From the NCBI GenBank assembly GCA_049999765.1, contig JBNGIQ010006077.1:1-64000 (forward strand): 64,000 nt of DNA. The letters are read 5' to 3'. This DNA is from Phaeoceros laevis. Its lineage: Eukaryota; Anthocerotophyta; Anthocerotopsida; Notothyladales. Shown one piece after another: positions 35,601 through 44,081 of this stretch. The position numbers and the translations under genes are program-made. How positions within the stretch are numbered: the stretch's first letter is position 1; every line of letters starts with the position of its first letter. The notes under the pieces are model-generated. The model was not told the DNA's origin, searched no databases, and worked only from the letters and a program-made list of their open reading frames with translations.

Positions 35601-36183
35601 AGAAGGAGATGCCACACCTTTCACGGACGTTACTGTGGACAACATCAGTAGAGCACTCAACAGGTGTGGCTACCAAATGAGAGGATTTGAGAGGATGTGT
35701 AACGGGCACACGGGACGACCTTTAAGTGCGATGATCTTCATAGGACCTACATACTATCAGAGGTTGAAACACATGGTGGACGACAAAATTCATTCCAGAG
35801 GTCGCGGGCCTGTGCAGATTTTGACCAGGCAACCTGCTGAAGGAAGGTCACGAGATGGAGGCTTGAGGTTTGGGGAGATGGAGAGGGACTGCATGATAGC
35901 ACATGGAGCTGCACATTTTCTCAAGGAGCGGCTGTTTGATCAGAGTGATGCTTACAGAGTACATGTCTGTGAGCATTGCGGGCTCATCGCCATCGCCAAC
36001 TTGAAGAAGAACACCTACGAATGCCGAGGATGTAAGAACAAAACAGATATTGTTCAAGTCCACGTTCCGTACGCCTGTAAGCTCCTCTTCCAGGAGCTGA
36101 TGTCCATGGCAATAGCCCCGAGGATGTACACAAGGGAAGTTAAAGCTGTCAAAATGGAGCAGGCAAAAAGATTTGCAACTTAA
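32623..36183 (+). CDS. NRPB2: RNA polymerase II second-largest subunit, copy B (intronless)
   Basis: A single open frame of about 1186 residues starting [20 protein letters not shown]. An in-frame ATG at 32608 would add five residues. Motifs match copy [15 protein letters not shown] at about residue 786, [11 protein letters not shown] near 932, and the zinc ribbon CEHC/CRGC from about 1115. Protein sequence is nearly identical to copy A over most of its length, with scattered changes (for example GMLVKEEF against GTLVKEEF) and a different tail ([10 protein letters not shown]). Length matches Arabidopsis NRPB2 (1188 aa). The first third is noticeably GC-richer than copy A. Both copies look intact, so either could supply the essential subunit. 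Confidence 0.97.
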   Translation: MYAGEEEDDEEITQEDAWAIISAFFEEKGLVRQQLDSFDEFILNTMQEIVDESADIEIRLEPQHNPGRPSETDQAETLYKINFGQIYLSRPMMTESDGETATLFPKAARLRNLTYSAPLYMDVVKKVIRRGEDSEDEVEQEELPKVYIGKVPIMLRSRNCTLHGISDKDLTELGECPYDQGGYFIINGSEKVLIAQEKMSTNHVYVFKKRQPNKYAFVAEVRSMAENQNRPASTMFVRMLSRAGAKGGSSGQYIRATLPYIRTEIPIIVVFRALGYVADKDILEHICYDFNDTAMMELLRPSLEEAFVIQNQQVALDYIGKRGSTVGVTREKRIKYAREILQKEMLPHVGVGEFFETKKAYFFGYIIHRLLLCALGRRAEDDRDHYGNKRLDLAGPLLGALFRMLFRKLTKDVRIYLQKCVDDGKDVNLAYAVKAKTITSALKYSLATGNWGQANTAGVRAGVSQVLNRLTYASTLSHLRRLNSPIGREGKLAKPRQLHNSHWGMMCPAETPEGQACGLVKNLALMAYITVGSVANPILEFLDEWSTEGFEEISPAVIPNSTKVFVNGCWVGIHRDPELLVRTLRSLRRQVDVNPEVGVVRDIRLKELRLYTDYGRCSRPLFIVEQQRLLIKKSDMRALQQRESVTGGWNVLVDKGFFEYIDTEEEETTMISMTIADLVNARNNPDEAYSDIYTHCEIHPSMILGVCASIIPFPDHNQSPRNTYQSAMGKQAMGIYVTNYQLRMDTLAYVLYYPQKPLVTTRAMEHLHFRHLPAGINAIVAISCYSGYNQEDSVIMNQSSIDRGFFRSIFYRSYRDEEKKQGMLVKEEFERPNRETTTGMRHGSYDKLDLDGLAPPGTRVSGEDVIIGKTSPLQGEETGDQSQRYSKRDQSTCLRHSESGMIDQVLLTTNADGLRFVKVRVRSIRIPQIGDKFSSRHGQKGTVGMSYTQEDMPWTQEGITPDIIVNPHAIPSRMTIGQLIECIMGKVAAHMGKEGDATPFTDVTVDNISRALNRCGYQMRGFERMCNGHTGRPLSAMIFIGPTYYQRLKHMVDDKIHSRGRGPVQILTRQPAEGRSRDGGLRFGEMERDCMIAHGAAHFLKERLFDQSDAYRVHVCEHCGLIAIANLKKNTYECRGCKNKTDIVQVHVPYACKLLFQELMSMAIAPRMYTREVKAVKMEQAKRFAT

Positions 36184-37344
36184 AAAAATGATGGATGGTG
36201 ATGGTAGTGAACATTGGCGAAATAGAAAGGCTGGAACTCGTACCATGTAGAACTTATTCATTGATCAGCCCTCGAAAAATTGCCAATCCGCTCCAAAACG
36301 ACTTAGCCTAGAGTCCTCCAACAAATCAAAGATCAGACCTACCCAAAGGCAAAGAATAGGACGGTCACCTGTAATTTACTAAGCTGAAAGCTGTGCAAGT
36401 CCTAGACTTCAGCATGACTACAATCGATTCTGTCAAGGGACAAATAGTCTGGCGCAATTCAACCTTGGAATGGATACCTCAAGGCCTAGATAAAAAACTG
36501 AGCAGATAGCGGTGAATGGTGGCCTAAGATGGTTTGACTACTTATCATCTTTTGAAACCCAAAGAGCTGCACTCAAACCTTCATAAGGATCAAGGACAAA
36601 AGAACTCATCAAAAGTAGAGGCCTCTACCCTGTGCACCACTTGCAGACAACAAGAACTAAAGCTGCCGAAAGAGAGGTGATGAGGAAGCATACTTGCGTC
36701 ATATGGACTACTATGTCAGCTCAATGACATTGTTGTTTCCCAAATGGTTGACTGTGGAAGGTATTGACAAGGGCTGATTATCTTATTGCTTTGGTATAAT
36801 ATTGCATTTTAACAAGCTTACAAGGTTCCTAACTTCCTGGAGTCATAATGGGATAAGACACCTGCTATTAAGGTGATTATGGTGTTCAACTAGAATCACA
36901 TACATTGAGAAGGGCTGATTATCCTATTGCTTTGGTATAATATCGCATTTTAACAAGCTTACAACGTTCATGGAGTAATAATGGGATAAACAACTAAAAT
37001 GGAGTCATAATGGGATAAGACACCTGCTATTAAGGTGATTATGGTGTTTAACTAGAATCACATACATTGAGAAGGGCTGATTATCCTATTGCTTTGGTAC
37101 AATATCGCATTTTAATAAGCTTACAACGTTCATGGAGTAATAATGGGATAAAACAACTAAAACAGATGCATTGAGAGAGCGGAGAGATGCATGTTGAGCC
37201 TTGGAATGTAGCACAAACTGATAAAGATGCCTAGTGCCCAGTAATGAGAGAATCACTACATGTGTCCATTAATAGGTAGCGTACTTTCTTTGCAAAGCTT
37301 TGGATTCCAATACAGCTATTAACCTTCAATGACCCCACCACTAG
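36184..37344. other. Gene-free repeat-containing stretch
   Basis: Downstream of NRPB2 copy B. AT-richer than the flanks and lacking a supported gene. It contains the tandem array described separately. Confidence 0.5.
36771..37163. repeat. Tandem repeat, 141-162-bp units
   Basis: The words GGGCTGATTATC, TTGCTTTGGTA and AACAAGCTTACAA recur in units starting at 36771, 36912 and 37074. Each is followed by GGAGTMATAATGGGATAA, and the first two units also carry GACACCTGCTATTAAGGTG. The longer second unit has an extra ~20-bp insertion. Not coding. Confidence 0.85.
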
Positions 37345-38760
37345 ATGCTGAAATCATTGTTGCCCTCAATCTGCTTCTCCTCTGAGTCATCGATCGTTAA
37401 GTTGACCAGGTCTGGACTTCATCCAATTGCAGAGAGTACCTCCGGAAGAGGAGGCAGCAGGATGTGCATGGGATTTGTCCAAAGCCAGTCGAGATCATCA
37501 GTTTTAAAGACACGCATCGATATCACAACATTGAAATGTATTGTTCACTGCAGCTTGCAGACCAAGCATTCCCAAGCATTTGAAGGAGTGTAATGCTTTT
37601 CAGGAACTCTTTATCCTTCACTATGTATGTTCCTTGCAGCCTGGGATCATACTTCAAGTTATGTGCTGAATTGTGAAACTAATTTCCACGATCCTCTAAG
37701 TTACTAAATCTGGTCAGGACCTCCAATGTACAACCGCCTTCGCAGGGCACAGCATGCTCAGCAACCACCTTGCCCTTGCCGCAGTTTTCTATCAGAATGC
37801 CCGCAAATGCATCCTTGGCCTGCACTCACCCCCCAATGGTATATATGAGTCATGCTGCATGCTTCAAGTGCTACACTTTAGCTATAGAGGTCTACTACCT
37901 AGCTTATTAGCCTAGCTACATGATGCATTGCCATCCATATCCCAACAAACAAGGCTCCATAAAATGAATGGTGCTTGCTGCAGCCTATAGGCCAAGGGAG
38001 GACATACTTTTTGTGTGCTCAAGCGGCCTTTGAACTTGGCATAGAGGTCAAGGGCCGTCATACGGCTGGCGCTGCCACTCTCTCGTACCCACTCCTTCAT
38101 TTCTTCAAAAATAGCAACGGCAGCATCCTCAGGAGAGTTGCCTCCACCAGCTGCACAGCTTTTAGTACCACCTTGGGCTATACCTCTTGCCGCCTACGAC
38201 CGTAACAAGAACGAACAAGTGGTCTCCAGGACCTCAGGGCTATCTAGCTAGCTAGTGAAATTTGGAAAGTAGACGCGTGGCAAGCAGGCAACAAAGCATC
38301 TCTTCACTCCAGTATTTGCATGGCAACACACGTATGTAGCCACACTAGTACTAGTACTATAGCTAGCTAGATGACAATAGAAAACAGCTATTGTAGCATG
38401 ATAAACATACACCAAAGTCCCTTGCACATGACATTGGACAAGACGAGGTTATAAGACTACCTTCTTTTTTGCCCCCGCATCCACACCTGGTTTGCCCTCC
38501 TCCTTCTTTCCTTTGCTGGCATAGTAGTAGTAGTAGGGGGTGAACACGCCAACGACTCCACACAAGGCATGTGCAGTTGAACCACAGGCTACGGTTGCCC
38601 TAACCTTTGACACCTTTGCTTTACTAGAGCCTTGTGCTGCTGGCTCCATGTTCTTGGAGCCGTAATGTGTCTTGCATGGAGACTGTCCAAGCGAGAGGAC
38701 AATCTCCTCCTCACCTCCTAGGTCAGCCTGGGACAACATTCAGCACCACAACAAGCTTCT
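37345..38760 (-). pseudogene. Possible decayed multi-exon gene, unidentified
   Basis: Several exon-like blocks lie in order on the minus strand. 38740-38460 is a frame with SPCKTHYGSKNMEP, ending at a GT donor. 38150-38008 encodes NSPEDAAVAIFEEMKEWVRE. 37819-37721 is a clean 33-codon block (AKDAFAGILIENCGKGKVV) with AG and GT borders. Further pieces follow near 37650 (DPRLQGTYIVKDKEF), 37510 (FKTDDLDWLWTNPMHIL) and 37400-37345 (NLTIDDSEEKQIEGNNDFSI before a stop). The two middle blocks join in phase and others do not, which suggests indels or missed exons. I recognise no family. It could be an intact gene that I have parsed wrongly. Confidence 0.35.
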
Positions 38761-38859
38761 CAAGGGATGCCTTCAACAAACACACCCCCACTTCCACTTT
38801 CCTACAACAAGCTTCTCAAGGGACTCCTTCAGCAAACACACCCCCACTTCCACTTTCCT
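38748..38859. repeat. Tandem duplication, 56-bp unit
   Basis: Two adjacent copies of ACAACAAGCTTCTCAAGGGA...CTTCCACTTTCCT start at 38748 and 38804, differing at a few bases. A short TAG microsatellite lies nearby at about 38522. Confidence 0.85.
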
Positions 38860-39883
38860 ACCACTGCCAAATTCTCATCCTAGTGTATCCTGGCCAACCC
38901 CCATTTTTTTGTGTATGAGCAGCCTAAATTTAGAGGGCTTAGCGCTCAAAATTTTGGTTTCTCATTCTCAAGCTTCTAGCTGGGTAGTTTCGGATAGGCC
39001 AAGACTAAAGAAAGTAGTACCACTCAGGCTTGGCCCTTGGGCCCATAGACCAATAAAAAAGCAGTAACTGCCTAAAGTTCCCTTAGCGTAACTGTCAGTC
39101 ACTGTCTTAACATAATACAAAACATACATCCATGTGTAAAGCGTTTTTTGATGAGCAGGCTCCCCCAATATTGTCGCCAGCCTTCGCGCAGCCGACTCAG
39201 GCTGTGTTCAGCTACTCAAACCACTATAGGTAAACGGGCGCACCCGGTCGCCATATATAGGATCCTGGCTGCCCCTTCTCGGTGAGGTCGGGCTGGGATA
39301 CCACGCTATTCTAATTTCCCCCTTCAGCCTAAGTCCCTTTTTGTTACCTCTAATCATACAGCAGCGACAGCTGTAGATGGAATATTCCGGTTCCAGGCTA
39401 CAAAAAAATGCAACAAGGGAACATAATGATCAATACAACATGCAGGGCGTTGCAATCTCACACATGATCAAACAGAATGCAATCATCGGTGCCGCGCCTT
39501 CCGATTGCACCAGACTTGCCGTCACTGTCACCAATATTAACGAATCACCATCATGTACGAGCGCATTGGTAACTGCAACCGAATAAATTGTAATATACCC
39601 GAGTCGAGGTCACAGAGGGTACGACGATGAATCGCACCAGTGCCTAAACCAGTGACGTTTCCTCGATCCATCTAGTACTGCTCCCTCGGCACATGGCCAG
39701 CCCCGACGCCTCCCAGCTACAGTACGTGTATGCATGCTTGGATGCAAGCGGGTCCTGCCTGCATGCCACAGGCGCTTCCCGATAAACTCGTGGATCGGTA
39801 CAAATTGCGAGCTTCCACAGCCGAATTCCTCACACCCTGCCTGCTACTATCCACCTCCTTCCAAACAACGCACACTGCTCACA
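38860..39883. other. Intergenic upstream of the chitinase gene
   Basis: About 1 kb without a supported gene. Presumed chitinase promoter in its last part. Small frames at 38968-39168 and 39377-39586 have no motif. Confidence 0.45.
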
Positions 39884-41248
39884 ATGTCTGTGCGCGGAGG
39901 CCTCGGACGGCCTCTTGTGCTGGCCATGGCTTCCTTCCTGCTGCTGCAGATGCTTGTCTGGTTTCCTCCTCCCCAGGCGCTGGCGCAGGGGGAATGCGCG
40001 AGCTCCGAGCCCTACTGCCCCGTCGGAGACTGCTGCAGCAAATGGGGCTTCTGCGGGAACACTCCCGATTACTGCGGTGATGCCTGCCTGCACCAGTGCC
40101 CGCCNNNNNNNNNNNNNNNNNNNNNNNNNNNNNNNNNNNNNNNNNNNNNNNNNNNNNNNNNNNNNNNNNNNNNNNNNNNNNNNNNNNNNNNNNNNNNNNN
40201 NNNNTCAGTGCTTCCTCCATCAACAGCATCATCACCGAGGACATCTACATCGAGCTGTTCCCCAAGAGCTTGAGCGCAGAGTGCCCTCAGGTGAACGGAT
40301 TCTACACCTACCAGTCCTTTCTGGACGCCGCAAGCTACTTCCCGGAGTTCGGATCGGTCGGGGACGAGGCGACCAGAATTCGGGAGGTGGCCGCCTTCCT
40401 GGCGCAGGTCTCACAGGAGACCACAGGTACTGTATGTCCGCCATGGTCAATCGTTCCTGTTTCGAATTCTCAATGCCAAAGTGGTTCTCCCTGGATTGAG
40501 AGGAGGTTGATGAGATGCTGGCCGGCTTGTAGGAGGAACTCCGGGCAGACCCGACCAGTTCTACTTTGGGCTGTGCTTCAAGGCGGAGGTGAGCCCGCCG
40601 TCTATCTACTGCGATCACAGCAACGAGCTGTACCCTTGCCAGCCCGGCAGGAGCTACCACGGCCGGGGCCCTATCCAGCTCTCCTGGTGAGCAGATTGAA
40701 CTCACTGCACTGTTGCTCAAAATTTGCCTTTGCCTTAGAACTCCAAGGCACAAGCTTAAAGCTTCTGCTCTGGCTCATGGATCAGGAACGTGAACTACGG
40801 GCAGGCGGGAGCCGCCCTGGGCTACCCTCTGCTGTACGAGCCGGAGCTGGTGGAGAACGACGCTCTCATCTCCTGGTTGACAGCCTTCTGGTTTTGGATG
40901 ACGCCGCAGGCCCCCAAGCCCTCTTGCCACGACGTCATGGCGGGTGTGTGGAAGCCCAGCCCGCAGGACGAAAGTGCCGGCCGTCTGCCTGGCTTCGGAC
41001 TGACCACCAACATCATCAACGGGGGAATCGAGTGTGGGAAGGGTGTAATCCTGGACCCGCAGGCGGGCCGCATCGCCTACTTCCAGAGGTACCTTGGCGT
41101 TCTGGGAGGGACACCGGGGGACAACTTGGATTGCGCGGACATGCAGCCTTATGGAAACGCGCTGGTCAATTTGAGGTTCCCGGAACGGATCATTTCCATG
41201 GCGGGTGGTAACGCCTATCGTCGCCAGCTCCCCCAGGCGCAGCTGTGA
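39884..41248 (+). CDS. Class I-like chitinase: hevein domain plus GH19, gap inside
   Basis: Exon 1 runs from 39884 to 40426 and includes the 100-N gap at 40105-40204. Exons 2 and 3 are 40533-40686 and 40786-41248. A signal peptide (residues 1 to about 35) precedes a chitin-binding type-1 domain with its Cys framework ([19 protein letters not shown]). The GH19 catalytic part follows the gap: [18 protein letters not shown], catalytic Glu in SQETTGG, second Glu in [43 protein letters not shown] and [11 protein letters not shown]. The enzyme hydrolyses chitin, usually in defence, and is secreted. The His usually before the first catalytic Glu (HETTGG) is Gln here. The gap hides the linker, and frame continuity across it cannot be judged because 100 N is a placeholder. 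Confidence 0.88.
40105..40204. other. Assembly gap (100 N) inside the chitinase gene
   Basis: Exactly 100 N between the hevein domain and the GH19 domain. The true length is unknown. The left flank ends CAGTGCCCGCC and the right begins TCAGTGCTTCC, so the ends do not simply overlap. Confidence 0.99.
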
Positions 41249-41590
41249 GCTCATTTTGGCTTCCTGCTGCTCTCACAAGTTCTTGATAGAACTCATGAGT
41301 TGTCCGATGCTTGGTAGTGATATCGATACTCATACCTCCAAAGCACTAGTATGCACAATAGCTCGTTGTCGCTGTGCTTTGGGTATTCAATAGGGGGCCT
41401 CAAATATTGCCCAGAGTTTGACTGTATACGGGCGTGTATAGAAGCCCGAGTTCACAGAAGCGGCTACCCCAGAGGATGCTCTCATACGTGTGAGAGCATC
41501 CGAATGACGAGCATCCGAATGACATTGCTACTTCTTACTTACTAAAAGTCTAAAAACGTTTAAAATATTTTCATGTTCAAACAAGCTAAA
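41249..41590. other. Intergenic between chitinase and DUF247 gene
   Basis: About 340 bp of chitinase 3' flank. GAGCATCCGAATGAC occurs twice in tandem near 41495-41523. No gene is seen. Confidence 0.5.
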
Positions 41591-42270
41591 ACAAAAGTTA
41601 AAAGTGGGATCTCTCCGACCCCAAGCCATACACACAGTGATCGAAGCCACTGCAGTGACGCTTGGGGATATCCGGTATGAGACCCGGCGGGCATGGTATG
41701 GCCNNNNNNNNNNNNNNNNNNNNNNNNNNNNNNNNNNNNNNNNNNNNNNNNNNNNNNNNNNNNNNNNNNNNNNNNNNNNNNNNNNNNNNNNNNNNNNNNN
41801 NNNGTATGGCCGCCGGCGGCCTTGCCTCACTTTGCCCAAGGTCAGGATCACCGGCACCACTGCGCCGGTGTTCCGCAACCTGGGGCTGCATGAGCAGCTC
41901 AAGTACCCTAACGTTTACACCTTCCGGAGCTACCTTCACCTCATGAACGATTTGGTGGAGGAGAAGGAGGATGTAGAGGTGCTGTGCAAGCAGGGGGTGT
42001 TTGTGAATCTGCTCAAGAACAGCGACAAAGCTGCGAAAATGTGGAACCGTATGTGTGACGCACTGTCAATGGACCCTAATCACAGCGAGATGTGGCACGG
42101 CATGGCGGCACCTACATTACAACAAGGTGGTGCAAACCAAGTGGTATGAGTTGAGCCGCACGTACTTGGATTTGTCCCGGCCCTGGGTCATTGGCGGCTC
42201 CGTCTTGTTCGTGATTCTCACCATCTGCACCGTGGCGTCAACCGTCGCTAATATGAGAAAGCTCGCATGA
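41591..42270 (+). pseudogene. DUF247 membrane protein, N-truncated, gapped and frameshifted
   Basis: The frame reads VRITGTTAPVFRNLGLHEQ, YLHLMNDLVEEKEDVEVLCKQG, and a C-terminal part with KWYELSRTYLDLSRPW and a transmembrane helix (GGSVLFVILTICTVASTV). This is the layout of plant DUF247 proteins, plasma-membrane proteins of mostly unknown role. Three defects are seen. The usual N-terminal half is absent or in unfound exons. A 100-N gap interrupts it at 41704-41803. An apparent single extra base near 42102-42105 (CATGGCGG) moves the frame, so the membrane segment is read in another phase. It may be a pseudogene or an assembly error. The 3' end is repeated in inverted orientation at 43.1-43.4 kb. 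Confidence 0.72.
41704..41803. other. Assembly gap (100 N), probably a false gap with 8-bp overlap
   Basis: The left flank ends GTATGGCC and the right flank begins GTATGGCC. Collapsing these eight bases removes the gap and joins the DUF247 frame in phase (RRAWYGRRRPCL). The true gap may therefore be negative in size. Confidence 0.8.
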
Positions 42271-42444
42271 TGAGGGTCGGTTTGTAAGTTGGGTAACGAG
42301 TTCACGGATTCAGTGCTGAGCTTCCTTGCGTTGCAAGATGGAACACAAGATCATCCTCGAGTACGTAGCAGTACTAGTGGTCACCTCCACGGGGAGACTA
42401 ACCCTGCCTTCTGACTGGCTGCAGGTTGAATGGATACAAAACAC
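42141..42444 (+). repeat. Inverted repeat, left arm
   Basis: About 300 bp, reverse-complementary to 43084-43385 at roughly 97% by eye. It contains the last ~43 codons of the DUF247 frame and about 170 bp of 3' flank. The loop between the arms (42445-43083, about 640 bp) holds no supported gene. Confidence 0.92.
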
Positions 42445-43083
42445 ATCTCATGGCGAAGGGGAGGATATTCGGACATCCATTGTGGTTCCAAGAGAGACTC
42501 ACATAGAGCAATCCTTGGAAATGACTTTAGGCAGCCTTGAAGGAGTGTTTTGTGTCGCTGTGCATCACAAGGAGTAAGCACCTGAGCATGTAGCTGCAGT
42601 AAATTAGGTGGCTGAACCTTGGAGGCAATCAAAGAAAAGTCACAAAAAGGTAGACCAGTCTACCTTTGGTGCTCAAGTTGGGACACTACCATTTTGATGA
42701 TCAAGTAGCAAGTTGCAGATTTCTCAGGACTCCGTGCTGGAGGGATCTCATTCTCAATTGTATGGGGTCCTCTGCAGCTGGTGCGCAGGGTCTCACTGGC
42801 TTGAGAACATCTCCTAACAGCGTTGCTGGTATGTGTTACTGACGGCTGCAACGTAATAGGTAGCAACATAATGACAAGGAAGGCTTACAAGCAGGAACTG
42901 CAACAATTGTTTCCTATTTGTGAATGGATGATGCTGCCAAGAGGACTATTCTTGGATGATGCTCATGCCAGCCCCTGTTCAAAGGAACAGGTGGGTGGTA
43001 GACTGGTTGCTGTGCTGAGTCCTTTGCTCAACCTAGCAGGTAGCAAGTGTTCAGTACTTGTTGAGGAACAGGTGCCATAAGAA

Positions 43084-43385
43084 GTGTTTTGTGTTCATTC
43101 AACCTGCAGCCAGGCAGAAGGCAGGGTTAGTCCCCGTGGAGGTGACCACTACTGCTGCTACGTACTCGAGGATGATCTTGTGTTCCATCTTGCAACGCAA
43201 GGAAGCTCAGCACTGAATCCGTGAACTCGTTACCCAACTTACAAACCGACCCTCATCATGCGAGCTTTCTCATATTAGCGACGGTTGACGCCACGGTGCA
43301 GATGGTGAGAATCACGAACAAGACGGAGCCGCCAATGACCCAGGGCCGGGACAAATCCAAGTACGTGCGGCTCAACTCATACCAC
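43084..43385 (-). repeat. Inverted repeat, right arm
   Basis: Reverse complement of 42141-42444. Read on the minus strand it contains the same DUF247 C-terminal membrane segment and stop codon, preceded by different sequence. It is a second, isolated piece of the gene. Differences include GCAGT for GTACT and small indels. Confidence 0.92.
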
Positions 43386-44081
43386 TTCCAAGGTGCTGCG
43401 GCCCATTAATAAGCACTGAATAAAGTTTCTTCCTTCTCCGGATTCGCGGCGGCGCGGAGGAGAAAACAGCGCGATAGTTTCGCCCTTATAGTTATTACCG
43501 GGAAACCCCGTGACGTTATGATAAAAGCATCCATGGACGACTTGGAGACCATATTGCGTTCGGTGGCCGGCCGCCGGAGACCACCCGGCCATTTTACATA
43601 CAGTAAAGTAAGTGTCAGTAACTTGCCAGCAGCACATCAGGTGTGGGACCCATTCGTCACATAATCATTTCCGTATCCGTTCCGAATCAGTACCTATGTA
43701 TAGTAAAAAGACCAGGGGATGCACCTGAACAACAATGGGAACGGGACCAGTGCCGAGCAATCTTCCTCACAGAAAATGGGAGCTGGCTGCTCCGAGTTCC
43801 CTATCTTACTATGTATAGTAAAAAGACCAGGGGATGCACCTGAACAATGGGAACGTGACCAGTGCCGAGCATCTTCCTCACAGAAAATGGGAGCTGGCTG
43901 GTCCGAGTGTTGCGCATGCAGGAGAGAAGACAACTCTCCAGCACTGGCTGTCGCACAATCTCAACAGGTACTGATTGGGCGTCCCCAGGAGAGGATTGGC
44001 TCGGGATCTGGGTTTTGCCATTCACGAAGGAGATGGTTTGGTAGAGCAGAAGCTCAGGAGGAGAGACCCTGAGTCGACAGG
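43386..44081. promoter_or_regulatory. Upstream region of the GRAS gene
   Basis: About 700 bp before the GRAS start. It contains the 115-bp tandem duplication described separately and GC-rich sequence near 43440-43600. Presumed promoter and 5' UTR. No other gene is seen. Confidence 0.45.
43694..43911. repeat. Tandem duplication, ~115-bp unit, upstream of GRAS gene
   Basis: Copies start at 43694 and 43809 (CTATGTATAGTAAAAAGACC ...). They share GGGGATGCACCTGAACAA, CAGTGCCGAGCA and CTTCCTCACAGAAAATGGG in order, with small indels between them. Confidence 0.9.

Noticed and set aside
41704-41803. Open frames that run through the N gaps on both strands
   Set aside because: Frames across runs of N are artefacts of translating unknown bases. 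Only the flanking sequence was used.
42823-43080. An 85-codon plus-strand frame in the loop of the inverted repeat
   Set aside because: No homologous motif and typical chance length. It is bounded by repeat arms and shows no splice-consistent extension.
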